This document shows positions 22,218-34,300 of a stretch of DNA of 64,000 nt, one piece after another; position 1 is the stretch's first letter, and every line of letters starts with the position of its first letter. The stretch covers positions 22,563,432 through 22,627,431 of the forward strand of contig CAMZMU010000080.1 in assembly GCA_947311845.1 (NCBI GenBank), written 5' to 3'. This DNA is from Poa pratensis (Eukaryota; Streptophyta; Magnoliopsida; Poales; Poaceae). The notes under the pieces are model-generated. The model searched no databases. It saw only the letters and a program-made list of their open reading frames with translations, and was not told where the DNA came from. The translations under genes and the position numbers were made by a program.

Positions 22218-23802
22218 ATGGCGACGGCGTGCCACCACGGCATGACGCTGCGCGAATGCAACCTGCTGATCAGGACCCTCGCGAGGCGCGGCAGCTTCGC
22301 CCGTGTCATGGCGGTCTACTACGACCTCCGAGGGCGCGGCCTCGTGGCCGACAGCTTCACCTACCCGTTCGTGCTCAGGGCCGTCGGGGTGCTCAAGCTA
22401 TCGGTCGAGGGGCGCGAGGCGCACGCGGCGGCCGTGAAGACCGGCTTCCGGTGGGACGCGTACACGGCCAGCTCGCTGATGGACATGTACACGATGCTGC
22501 TGGGCCGCGCGGACTCGCACGGAATCTGTTCGACGAAATGCCGCACAAGGCACTGGTGGTTTGGAATATGATGATCAGGTGCTATGTCAGGTGTGGCCGG
22601 TACACCGCAGGGATTTCTTTGGCCGAGGAGATGGAAAGGAGCGGTCTCATACCCGATACGGTGACGTTGGTGACTGCATTGACTGCGTGTTCCAGAGCCG
22701 GTGAACTGAGCTTAGGAAGGAGGATTCATGCCTACATGGATGGGGTCATTGGGTTCAGCCTTCCAGTTGCAAATGCACTGCTGGACATGTACATGAAGAA
22801 TGGTTGCTTGGAAGAGGCGGCGAAATTGTTCGAACAAATGCCGCGAGGAACATCATTTCTTGGACTATACTTGTGTCGGGATATGGCTTAGCCGGGCAGC
22901 TAGACAAGGCGAGAGTACTCTTCTATCAGTGCGTGGAGAAGGATCTAATTATGTGGACTGCCATGATCAATGCCTGCGTGCAACACGGATGTTTCGAAGA
23001 GGCACTGTCGTTGTTTCGAGACATGCAGATGCAACAAGTTGAGCCAGACAGGTTCACTGTTGTCACTATCTTGGCATGCTGCGCCAACCTTGGTGCGCTT
23101 GATCAAGGTGAATGGATCCACCAGTTGGCTGAAGCTAGGAAGATGAAAATTGACGCAGTTCTTGGTACGGCATTGATTGACATGTATGCCAAGTGTGGGC
23201 ATATAGAGAAGTCGGTGGAGGTCTTTCAACGAATGGAAGGCAGAGACACCACGGCATGGACTGCCATTATCTGTGGTCTGGCCACAAATGGTCAGGCAGC
23301 TAGAGCTCTCGAGTTGTTTGAGGATATGGAGAGAAGCAAAGCTAAGCCTGACAGCGTTACCTTCATTGGGGTGCTGAGTGCATGTTGCCATGGTGGCTTG
23401 GTTGATGAAGGGCGGAAACAGTTTCGTAGTATGAAGGAGGTTTATCGGATACAGCCCAGAGTTGAACATTACAGTTGCCTTGTCAATCTTCTAGGTCGTG
23501 CTGGTTTACTTGATGAAGCTGAGAAGTTGATCAGGGATATACCAATCGACAAGGACGCTATGCCACTGTTTGGTGCACTCCTCACTGCATGCAAGACTCA
23601 AGGCAATGTCGAGATGAGCGAAAGGCTGACCAAACGAATAGGCGAGCAAGGTTACCAAATCCCTGATGTGAATTTGCTCATGTCTAATGTGTATGCAACC
23701 GCAAGTCGATGGGAGGATGTAGTAAGAGTAAGGAGGGCGATGGCACACCGCACTGTCAAAAAGACTGCAGGGTGCAGCTTGATTGAGGTGAAGGGATACT
23801 GA
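22218..23802 (+). CDS. Pentatricopeptide repeat protein, PLS/E type
   Basis: An intronless PPR gene of about 528 codons. PPR proteins bind organellar RNA base by base and support editing, splicing or stability. Repeats are seen throughout, e.g. YTASSLMDMYTM, VVWNMMIRCYVRCGR, IPDTVTLVTALTACSRAGEL, VANALLDMYMKNGCLEEA, LIMWTAMINACVQHGCFEEA, VLGTALIDMYAKCGHIEKS, DTTAWTAIICGLATNGQ. The C-terminus (YSCLVNLLGRAGLLDEAEKL… to GCSLIEVKGY) is an E/E+-type tail with no DYW domain. Target-peptide status is unclear. Oddities: the frame shifts by one base near 22514 and again near 22846. The interval from ATG to stop is 1585 nt and adding two gives a whole number of codons, while the repeats run on across both breaks. 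I take both as missing bases in short runs rather than as decay. Confidence 0.88.
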
Positions 23803-25025
23803 GGATGGCAGTTAGCACTTACACATCTAATGCTTGAGCATAGGAATGGTTAAGACATCCATTTGGTCTGAGTTTTTTCTGTGAAATCCATCAGTCTCTC
23901 TCGTATTAATTTAACCAAATATCATGATCAATTTAGTTGCGGTGACTCTCAGTTCAGTAGAAATTTAAAAAGGTGTTAAGAATTCTACCTGATTTTACCT
24001 CCTAGAGACTGCGGAACTAAAATTTTCAGAACATGCAGAAATTCAAGTGTGCAGTCCTCAGCTAGTTAATTTTATTCTGGATGAATGAGGACCACTTTGT
24101 TTCAGGTGGTTCGTTGGAAGAACCGTTCACAGGTATGGTCCACAGTTTTCCTTACTGGAAGTGGTTTCTTCCTATTCATTTTGTTTGGTGAGCCACTGAA
24201 TCCTCTTCTGTTTGTTGTTAATTTTGTTTGAAACAGTTTATGTTGATACCTGATGCTGAGCATTTCAAGCAAGAAGTTTCTAATAGCTGTTTATTTTACT
24301 CCTGCTAGGAAATGCACATTTATCAAAAAAAAATTGAAGGTTAGTCATCAAACCATTAGTCGTTCGCCTCTTTCTGTTGCAGATGAATGTACCTAATAGG
24401 CTATTATACATCTGGACATTGGTAACAGTGGATCACATTCTAAATTGACCGTTTGCAATTTTATGATCATACTGAATGATGTTGGTCGTTTTGTCAACTT
24501 GGTAGGCATCCAATGCTTGGCTTGCATTTGCCGATGAATTTTCGCTCCAACTGACCAAGACACAGAACTTCACAGTGACCGTAATGCCATATTATGATTG
24601 TCAGAGTATTGTTCAGGAGATAACATAAGTTGGCTGCCTCACATCATCTTAAAAATAGCTCTTGTAAGTTCATGTACAAGTCACAGACATCGAATTAAAT
24701 CACTGGTTATGTTCGTCAATTTAGCTAAAACGGAGTTCAGTTTACTGGTAGTCTGGACTTGGCAAAATTCAAGGCTTGCAGCTGGTGACAGTATAGTTTT
24801 TTTATGGCTATATTTGGTCTGAGTTTTTTTTTCTAAGAGATCCATTGGTCTTAGTTGATCACATCCATTTAACTAGAATATTATAAACAATTTAGTTGTG
24901 GATACTTCAGTTCAGTACAAAAAGGTGCTCAATATTTTACCTGGTTTTTACCTCCCTAGAGATCCCTGAACTAAAATTTTCGGAACATACAAATATTCAA
25001 GTTTTAGTCTTCTAGAGTTAGTTAG

Positions 25026-25408
25026 TAGAGTGAATTCCAAATTTTACCCTCTAGTTATGCATTTGTGACACCAATTACCCCATCTAGTGAAAACACATCT
25101 AGATTACCCATTTGAGAAACTTTGGACCCTCTTTTTGTGTGAGGTGATGACTGAGCCTCAAAAATAGCAGGACAACGTGAAATTGAACAGATAGTGAAGA
25201 GAAGGTTGGACATTATCGTTGACGACGCCCTCCGATCTTTACATATTTTGACGCATCACATAGACCTAAGATGCCACTCTATTCTAACGAAAAACATGCA
25301 GAATGGGGTAAAACTGTGTTAAAAAAATTATATATGGTGTATTTCTGATTTTGGTTTATTAAATGGGGTAATAAGTGTCACAAATGCACAAAAGTGGAAT
25401 TCACTCTA
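25026..25408. mobile_element. MITE with 14-bp perfect termini inside the second duplicate
   Basis: The ends are TAGAGTGAATTCCA and its exact complement. Subterminal parts also pair imperfectly (TTTGTGACACCAATTACCCC versus GGGGTAATAAGTGTCACAAA). It is AT-rich and non-coding. The exact target duplication is ambiguous (TA or TAG). Absence from the first duplicate shows that it inserted after the duplication. Confidence 0.8.
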
Positions 25409-25488
25409 GTTAATGTTGATCTGCAGTGAGTAAGGATCACTTAGTTATCTTCCTATTGATTTTTTTAGGCTACTTTGAAGTAGTATAA

Positions 25489-25532
25489 TACTACCTCTGT
25501 TCCACATTACATTGTGGAACTGAGGGAGTAGT
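25489..25532. mobile_element. Minimal Stowaway-like palindrome
   Basis: TACTACCTCTGTTCCACA is followed after six bases by a near complement ending GAGGGAGTAGTA. This matches the ends of grass Stowaway elements (CTCCCTCYGTTCC) with the whole interior missing, giving a hairpin of about 44 bp. Confidence 0.55.
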
Positions 25533-26030
25533 ATATATTGGTATATGATCAGAACATTTTCAGCATGACTTTTCTCTAACTGTTCCTGCAACAATATGAT
25601 ATACATTTGTTCAAAGTAAGAAATGAAGGTTAGTCACCAAGCCAGCAGTATCTTTCGCATATGTCTGTTGCAGACGAATGTACCTAATTGGCTAATTTTC
25701 GGACTGAATTCTAACATGAACGTTTGTAACCTTATCGGAAAACTATGTGATGTTTGTTGTTCCATCAACTAATTAAGTAATTAGACATTCAATACTTGGC
25801 TTGTACTTGATGAATTTCTGCTGGAACTGACCAACAATTCGAAACTCACTATGACTGTAGTGCAATACTCACATCATCTTCGAAGTATCTCTTGTAAGTT
25901 TAGCTACAGTTTACAGAACACCGCTTTAAGCCACTGTTTGGGTTCGGCGAGTTTAGCTAAAAACAGAGTTCAATTTATTCTACTAGCGAAATTCGGCGCT
26001 TGCAGCTGGTGAGAATATAGCATCTCTCTA

Positions 26031-26991
26031 GCTATGTTCGCATTTCAATTGCGCTGTTCATTTCATACTGTTCGTGATAGGTTTTTCTGTATGTCTAATG
26101 GAAGAAAATTAGAACATCACTTTATAAACCGATAAATGCTATTTCACAAAGGTTATCTGCCAGTAATGCATATTACCTTCTTTTGCACGGGGATATTCCT
26201 GTCCAAATAAATCTAATTATGGCAAAATAAAGAAAGTCCTATTAGGTCTGGTGGTATCAAAATTTAGGGCACGTCGTGCTTCCAGCTAAAAAATAGCAGT
26301 GCAGATACGCCTGTAAAACTTTAAAAAAAATATTGATACAACAACAAAATCAATCTATCATGTCATGTAATTTCACGTCTAAATTCGATCCGCACATTGA
26401 GATGCCAAAATATAATTGCTGAAGTGGAAATCCGGAATAACTGAAAAATTGAAGGTACAATTAACAGACATTTGTTGTTTCTGTCTCTATTATATGCATC
26501 TTATTTTTCTACATTGATACTTGCAGGGTTCTTTTAACTGAAATTATTTCGTGGTTTCTTCGCGATGCTCTTGTTCGACGTTATTAACAGTCACCTACTG
26601 GCTGGTATCGCTAGATATGTCCTTGTTCTATCCGTTTGCAACTCTAGCAATGGAGTTGTGTAGTAGTACCTTTTTGTTATCCTGGGAATGCATCAAAATA
26701 AATATTTTGGATGCTCTGATCATAGGAATAAAAGCCAGTTATGCTCAGCAACTATGCTTGAAGATCTAAACCAGACTTGCACACCATCTTAGCGCAACTT
26801 CTTTCAGACATGGATGCCATCTGACCCAAGCAAGAACTATTATACATGCTTTCGGAGTACTTTACAAAGGTAGTCGAGAGATTGTTCAGGGTCCAAGTGC
26901 AGAAATGCTCCTCTTCCTTTCCTGGAGAAAGCTAACCTAGCTTCTAGTACTAAATTCTACAATGTTAGGAAAGTTAAACCTAGTTCCCTTG
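26031..26991. other. Intergenic and 3' untranslated region of AGO10
   Basis: No gene is seen. The part nearest 26,991 must contain the AGO10 3' untranslated region on the minus strand. No repeat was recognised. Confidence 0.5.
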
Positions 26992-29900
26992 TCAGCAGTA
27001 GAACATCACCCTCTTCACCTTCTCTTTCACAGCAGGCAAAGGCTTCACGGAGGTTCCATTCGTCCCACTGGAGCTCTTCGATGTGTGGTTCTCCGATACC
27101 TCCGGCTCCAAATAGAACCGCGCCCGAAACGCAGCCAGATGTGCATAGTATGCAGGTGGGACTGTTGGAACAGCAAAGACAAAACGTACCAGGGTTCAGA
27201 TTTACGGCACAGGTAAGAGAACTTATGAATAAATAAGAAGCTGGGGAATATTCAGTTAGTGCAGAAGAACAAGAAACTGGGGCACATTTCAGTTAGTACA
27301 GAAGAACGTACCAACAGAAACAGAGCGTGTGCAACGTGCATAACTGCAAAATCAGCATAAACATCAGCTCAGACTGTTATTCTTAGAAGATAAGGGAAAG
27401 AGCAAAAGACAAACATAATGAAAAAAACAGTCATGTCGTACGTGTAGCAAAGGTTGTTTGTCAAAGTCTGCATCTCGTCTGCTGAGAAATTGTTCTCATC
27501 CCAGAGGACATGGTAGTGAGCTGGCCTACTTGTTCCCTGGTGAACTCACACATCAGTCATTTCAGGAATCAGAACAGGATGGATAATATTCCCACACTTC
27601 TAGTACAACACTTTACAGGTACAGTACAAGCTTTTCAAAAAGAAGTGGGGAGTTTTTATGTGTTTGTACAGTCACATGATCTGAAAATTTTGAGCATGCC
27701 ATCAGTTTTTAGTTTATTCTTTTAGCATGCCTCCTCTGCTAGGTAACTAGGCACTGTGAGAGCTTTGGTGAAAAGAGAATATGGAGTCTACTCAAATACT
27801 TGACCGCAGGATATGGGACCAGAGATACGAGACAAATTCAGTATATGTCAGCCTTCAAGAAGGACCAGTACGATATTCCTTACCTGGATTCCAGCATGAC
27901 TACAGAGGTAGAAATCAAACTCCGTTGGATGGCATATCTTGGAATCAACAACAGTTCCTGCTTTTTTAGGTAACTGGTAAGCAATTACAGAAACAAAGAC
28001 AATTAACATGTATATAGTGTCCTACAATGAGCACACCCAAATTTTCATTCTGGAGAAACAATTAGCTCAACCATCCTCAATAGTTTAAGCGAATGTAGTT
28101 ATGACTTATGAATGTATAGTATAGAATACAAATTATAATATAAAAACAACTAAAAGAGTAAAATAATCACTAATTAGTCAAATTATAACGTGCGATGCAA
28201 CCCATAACGTAAACATTTAGAGGTCATGAATAGATTACCAGGCAAAATATTTCCACTTTTGTCCATGCTACTTCTGTCTTTGTGATTGTTTGCAAACAAT
28301 CTTGTATGGTGACGCTTTTGAACCACCACAAATGTTACCGGAGGTTGGTAATTTGGTTCTAGCGATGCACAAGCCTAGAAGAAAGCAGTGTGAGAAGACT
28401 CTGAAGTAGATACAAGATCTACACAAGAAAATATAAGCAGGTCCTACCTTACGTATAGCATCTAACTCATAAAGGAGAACTTGGTAGAATTGACCTTCGC
28501 TAACCCCATCCCTGGAAGAAAGAGATAGTGTTAATTAGTGCAATGAACATTAAAAAGCCTTCACAATGGGTTTTTTGTACTCTACAGTCAACAGCTAACC
28601 TAACCATTATCTTAATTGTAGAATATTCACATGCCATTAAATCGGTTGTAGCATTGTTTAACTACTCTCTTTCAACATTTGCAAACATACCGGTAGAAAA
28701 TTATTCTCTGGGGCTTCTGTCCAGTTGCCTTCCTGAAGGAAATTAAGAGTTCTCTGCATAGCAAAATAAACACATCAATTGTGTCATGTAGAAAAAAACC
28801 ATTTAACTATTTTTTAAGAAAAAGTTCCACGATAGATACCTGACCATGCCTCCTGTTACTGTGCCTCTCTGAGGATCATGCCATGTCTTGTAAAGGTCCT
28901 GAATGAGCTCTTGTCGATGTGCCTGTGCGCATACCAATCCGGCATATTTTGTGACTTCCGGCCAGTCTTGAGAAGCGACAACCTGCAACCAGCTAATTAG
29001 AAAATGGCCAAAGAACATAGATAATCTGGGAAAGATGTAATGCATATGATGTGGAATAAGCATAGCAATGCTCCAAGACTTACTGCAGCGATGGAGGGGC
29101 TGGAGTCCTCCCCGGTTTCAGGATGTGTTACATCTGCACCAAATATAATAGTTGGTATATCACTGACCAACGGAATCCTCCAACTTAGCGCATCCACAAG
29201 CACGGTGTTTCTTCCACCCATCTGAATTAAATCATGTTATTACGTCCAAGATGTAATGATTTAGCATGATTGGAAATTAGATCATTGGTTTACAGTACAT
29301 GTTAGGTGTGCAAATAAAGGGAGAATACCTTAACATTGATTTTAAGCGAGACATTTGCCAAGTACTGCTTGCTGATCTTAAAACATGCTTCGTTAAGCAA
29401 CATTGTGTTATCAATCCCAAATCGGTTTCACAGATACGTTTGATGTCACCTGCAGAAATAGGTTTACGATACAACCCGTACAAGAGGATTTAGAAGAAAA
29501 CAAAATATGCAGGGAAATCAGCACGATTGAAACTTACCATATAAAGCACCATTGTTGTCAGGGAGAATGGCCAAAACAAGCTCAAGTTCTTTACCCTTGA
29601 GTTTGTGTAGTGCTACATTATACACATGTTTTAGCGCCTTCGCTACTTGATCTGGTCTAGCTGAATATATTGGTAGCACAGGTTCACTATTGAATTCCTG
29701 GAATAAAAAGAGAGGTCAAACTAATAAATATGTGACCCGTGTAATTTTTGTAAAGGCCTCTCGGCGCTGCAGCAAAGAAGTATTATCACAATTGAGAGGT
29801 ATACTACCATGCCCGAAATTGTACACATTTGTGCTAACTCTTGGCAAAATCCACGCGCGGTGGTTTCTTGAACACTCCTTGAGAAGTTTATACAAGCCCA

Positions 29901-32900
29901 GTGGCTTACCTTGCCCCCATTGATCACTTTCTGCAAAAGTGAGCATGTTTTGTTGGTAAACAAAGTGTGATCAACACCATGAAAGAGTGACATTAGGCAT
30001 GCAAACTGCAGCAAAATAGAGACTAACCTTGTTAACCATGTTCCATTGACCAACCTGTGGCAGACACTCCTTTTCCTTTCCAGCATCATGATATTTTAGC
30101 TGAAATTCTCAAATTTTCATGTCCACATTATTAGCCAACATGAGCTAACTACAGGAAAAAACAACACTATATGATCATAAATTCATAATCTTACCCAAGG
30201 TGCAGGAAGGACACGGGCTTCAACAGATGTTAGCTTCTCACTTATGTTAATCCCAAATTCCTTCGCGTAAGGATCTTGATCATATCCGTTTTGATGAACT
30301 GTCTGAAAACAAATTCATTTAGTCGTCTGAGCCAAGTTGATAACAGTATTGATCAACAAGATTCTGCATGAAGAAAACCCTAGTAGCATGTAATAGGGGG
30401 TTTCGATTGAAGATGTATTGCATGGAATGTTTGGACCACATGCAGATAAAAACAAAGGCTTGAAGATAGGACAATTAATGAGCATGTTGCATGCATGTCT
30501 TGCAATGCACAGATTTGTTCAACAAAACCGTCAGTTTCGTTGGAACAGAAACCTAGCACATCTAGCCCTATCCAGAATGTAAAATTATCTATTTACTCAT
30601 ATGATTAGGAGAAAACTCTGGACCTGCAGAATATCCATCTCCTTTTCTCTAGGCCTTTGGCATGTAACCTTTAGCAGTGATGTGATCTGCTTTTCATTCA
30701 ACCTCTTTGTGTATCTCTGACCCTCAACAATCTTGCAGGCCTAGTAAGGTAAGTCAACAAAATTACAATGTATTTAACACTGATACAGACACTACAAACT
30801 TTTACCGAGGAAATAACGTTGAAACATACAAAATTGACCAGCTAACGGAAATTTTCGCTGTGCTTACCTCCATTGGCAGATAGTTTGCCTTCTTTTGGTT
30901 TCCCACCATAAGGCAAGGAAGATGTGAATGCTGAATGGTGAACCCATACATTTCCTTGAAATACTCCACGACAGACTTCATATTCATCTGATCATCAATT
31001 GGGAAACTGCCAAAACAAGCAGAATCAACCACAATTCTGCCCCATTTCGCATGTGTTGTAACGTAGGCTCACTCTAGATACTGATTTGATCAAATTGATA
31101 TAAAAGTAAATGTTTGGCATTTGGAGGTCTATTTTTCTAATTTGATCATCAATTGGGAAAGCTGCCTAAAGATGCAAAATGAACCCCAGTTCTGCACCGT
31201 TTTGCGTGTCTTGTAACGTAGGCTCACTGTAATTACTGATTTGGTCAAATTGATATAAAAGTAAATATATGGCATTTGGAGGTCTATTTTTCTTAGATTA
31301 TGAATCAATAGTGTTTGAACTTAGACCTTTATGTTTGTTTAACTTAGTGTCGAAATTTGCCAAATGATGGTACATCGGACTATAGGAACAAGGTAGATGA
31401 AGTACACAGTTTAAACTTACATCAGTTCATGAGTTGGTTGTGCTGTCACCCCCGTAATCCGGTACTTCCGCCTTACATTTTCCCGGTGAGTAACTTCAAC
31501 TTTCACACCCCGCAACGCTTTCTTGATCTGCTTGACATTAGCAAGTTACAGGCAAAAACTCCTTGATTTGACAAAGCATGGCAATGAAAAGGCCATAAAC
31601 AAGCTAATCACCAATAGCAAGCAAATAGCAGCTGGAACATGCCAGACTGCAGTACTATGCGTCTATGCCAGATTCCTTGTTCCCTACAGCACAACTCACC
31701 TTAATTCTGTTTGCATCCGACAATGGCCTTGACATGACATCCTTCCCTAATATCTGGGCCACGAACTCGATCACCGGCAGCGCCTCGATGAACGCGGTGG
31801 ACGACATATCTGGCATCAACACCATCATGTAAGCATCAAGCAACAGTACAAGTGCAGGAAATCACATGCATGAGGGGCCAGCCGGGAAGAATCTCATCTC
31901 ACCGATGTTAAGCGACAAGCCCATCTGAGTCGGCCGGATGCTCTGGTAGAACCCACACCACGACTGCAGGCCGTCGCCGAGCCGCTGCGGCTTCCTTATG
32001 TCCGGCGAGTAGAACGACCGCCCTATCGGCACGTACCTAGTAGCATTGGACAGGAGGCACCATCAGTTCAAGATTGAAATTGCAACGGGCAATGTGTGCG
32101 TTCCAATTTAATGCAGGTGCCGATGGAATACCTCTGGTTGGCGAGCTCCCGGAGGACGATGTCGAGCACCTGGACGGCATCCTGCGGCGCGTCGGCCTGC
32201 CGCCCGGCCATGAACTCGCGGAGGTGGTGGAGGTCGGCACGCGCCGCGAACTTGATGGCGACCCTGTACTCCCTTTCGCTGCACGAAGCACGGCGACCAG
32301 GCAAACAGTAAGACATGGGTAGCCATAGGAGAAGACGCGCATAAATATAGGGGTGGCAGATGGCAAATGCAGGGGTGCTTACCGTGGGGGACGCCGGTGC
32401 CGCAGTCGTCGTCGGTGAGGCGCACGACGAACTCGCGCGCGTCGAACGGGAGGGCGCCCGCGGTGTAGAGGCTCTTGCGGCCGTCGTAGGCCGGGAGGCG
32501 CGTTCCAAGATCGGAGTCGCGGTAGAGGCGGACCAGCTCCGCGATGATGGCCCGGTTCACGTACCGGGAGCTCACCTCCGGCGTGATCTTCACCTGCGAA
32601 GCCAGCCGCCATGGAAACAAAAGCTCAGACATTTTTCATCTCGATTGTGACCGGAACGTCGGCGAGGTGGAGGGCTACTCACGTCGTACTGGGTGAGGTC
32701 CTTGTCCGGAATCTGGGCGAGGAAGTGGTTGGCCTTGACGACGCAGCGCGCGCCGACCGTCCCGAACCCCGGCCGCCGGCAGAACGCCAGCCCCTTGCTG
32801 GGCACGGGCGGCCCAATGACAGCGCCGCGCGTCGCAACCACGGGCACCGCCGACGCCGGCCGAGAATCCACGGGCCTGGCACGCCCGCGCCCGCCCCGCC

Positions 32901-33195
32901 GCCTCCCGCCGCACTTCTTGGCTCCCTCCGGTGGCGCGACCGCGGGTGCCGTCTCCGCCTTGGGCTGCGCCACGCTGCTCTGCAGCGGCTGCTTCCTCGG
33001 TTGTTGCCCCTTCCCGCCGCACTTCTTGGCTCCCTCCGGCGGCGCGACCGCGGGTGCCGTCTCCGCCTTGGGCTGCGCCACGCTGCTCTGCAGCGGCTGC
33101 TTCCTCGGTTGTTGCCCCTTCCCGCTTCCTCCCCTGGCGGCCGGCGGCTGGCGCGGCGGCGGGGGAGGCGGCGTCATCTCGAGGACCTCCAGCAT
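26992..33195 (-). CDS. AGO10: ARGONAUTE protein of the AGO10/PINHEAD/ZWILLE clade, 22 coding exons
   Basis: Exons (minus): 33195-32683, 32593-32383, 32278-32132, 32036-31903, 31809-31700, 31527-31421, 31006-30868, 30740-30624, 30302-30195, 30099-30028, 29930-29808, 29697-29538, 29449-29329, 29221-29084, 28982-28840, 28753-28691, 28511-28448, 28374-28239, 27957-27884, 27536-27442, 27343-27312, 27161-26992; about 992 residues. All borders are GT/AG. ArgoN, PAZ, Mid and PIWI regions follow in order. The slicer triad D-D-H is present ([33 protein letters not shown]), and the end is [14 protein letters not shown]10 sequesters miR165/166 in meristems; the clade call rests on whole-protein likeness ([35 protein letters not shown]). 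The N-terminus carries a 36-residue tandem repeat. Phases fit except at the exon 2/3 junction and in exon 13 (A-run 29380-29383), each short by one base. Confidence 0.93.
30990..31300. repeat. 154-bp tandem duplication covering the exon 7 acceptor of AGO10
   Basis: Copies start at 30990 and 31144, each with GATCATCAATTGGGAAA followed by TGTAACGTAGGCTCACT and TTTGGCATTTGGAGGTCT. The first copy contains the first 17 bases of exon 7 and its acceptor. The second, lying in the intron, carries a look-alike acceptor (TTTAGGCAG) ahead of the same exon start. Confidence 0.85.
32908..33123. repeat. Coding tandem repeat in AGO10 exon 1 (2 x 108 bp)
   Basis: Two 108-bp units, 32908-33015 and 33016-33123, differ at about one base and encode 36 residues each, starting [13 protein letters not shown] and ending [10 protein letters not shown]. 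They lie in the low-complexity N-terminal region before the conserved [18 protein letters not shown] start. The near-identity points to recent duplication. Confidence 0.9.
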
Positions 33196-34300
33196 GTGAG
33201 CGAGCGAGCGGCTGGCGACGAGTCCGTTCGTTACCCGACAAGGCGGTCGCTGGCCCCTCCTCCTGCGCGGCGCCTTATAATGTTACCACAGCCTCTGCGT
33301 GATCAGCAGCAAGCAAGCAAGGTAGCGAAGAAGCCAAGAACGAAATCCCGCTGTTGGTAAAAACGAAGGGAGTAAAAATGGCAGGCAGAGGGTAAGTGGA
33401 TCGCCGGAGTTAATGAGGCTTGGGACAGAAAGGCATTAGAACCGGCACGGCACTGATGCAGCGGCAGGTTTGACCTGTTGTGGACGGACGGACGCCGCAG
33501 CCCGCAGGGCGTGGTGGGGGTGGCGATAAATACGTCCGCTGCGGCCGGCGGCGCACGGCGGGGGAACGGTGGCTTGAATTAATCCATCCTCGGAGATTTT
33601 TTACCAAAGGTGGTAGGCGTCGTAGAAACAACGGACTGGGACGACAACGGGCAAGAAGAACGGGGTATGGGCTTCTGCGGATTAATCGGGCGCGTGATCA
33701 ATGGAATGGGATGGTGTAGTGAGTGGGGAGCTGTGCTTCTGATGGTGTTATCGAAGGAAGAGGGGGCAAGGATGGGGATTTTTATTGAAAAGTGTATCGC
33801 ATGTTCGTGCGGCTGGCCGGTAGTGCGTCCTACTATTATTGACAAGAGGTAGTGCTACTAGAGTGTTTCTTTAATCTTTTGTAAAATAGCATGTGCGCGC
33901 GATGATACAGTGGTGTGCATTCTGTCAACAAAATCGACATCACATTTACTCCAAAATCGACATCTCAAAAAAAAAAAATACTCCAATATCAGATGTAAAA
34001 TTGGCGATTTCGCTAGGACATGAATTAAAACTCGAAACTCGCTAGTTTAACAACTAGCTCGCAAAAACGACTCAACTTGGCTCAAACTCGTTACGAAACG
34101 AGTCAAGTTGTGCCCGGTGTTCATTTTAGACGTCAGACAAGCTCAAGTTAAACGAGTCGAGTTTACGAAACGTGGTATTGTTGTCTTTGTGAACTATTGT
34201 TCCTGATTATTATAGTTTAATGACCAGATATTACTTCATGTTGTCATATCATTCATTGTTGCGATAATTGCATCATATATGCCTGGTTAATTAAAAACAA
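33196..34300 (-). promoter_or_regulatory. Upstream region of AGO10
   Basis: This interval should contain the 5' leader and promoter of AGO10 on the minus strand. A TATAAT-like sequence (CTTATAATG) is at about 33273-33281 on the plus strand, but its relevance is uncertain. At 34,020-34,170 there is a run of motifs such as CTCGTTACGAAACGAGTC and AACGAGTCGAGTTTACGAAA that resembles a decayed hAT-type transposon end. No gene is seen. Confidence 0.35.

Larger units (their letters stand above)
23862..26030. repeat. Diverged tandem segmental duplication downstream of the PPR gene
   Basis: Two copies, about 23862-24810 and 24811-26030, share ordered blocks: TTTGGTCTGAGTTTTTT; ACCTCC(C)TAGAGA; GAACTAAAATTTTC; GAAGGTTAGTCA; CAGAYGAATGTACCTAAT; ACATCATCTT; CTCTTGTAAGTT; GCTTGCAGCTGGTGA. 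The second copy is longer because it contains a 383-bp MITE and a small palindrome absent from the first. No coding capacity is seen. It is the interval between two convergent genes, PPR and AGO10. Confidence 0.75.

Noticed and set aside
22028..22891. A 287-codon plus-strand open frame spanning the monooxygenase start and the PPR start
   Set aside because: Its first half is an off-frame reading of the GC-rich PPR N-terminus; only the last part (from about 22,522) is true PPR frame, joined by the one-base break.
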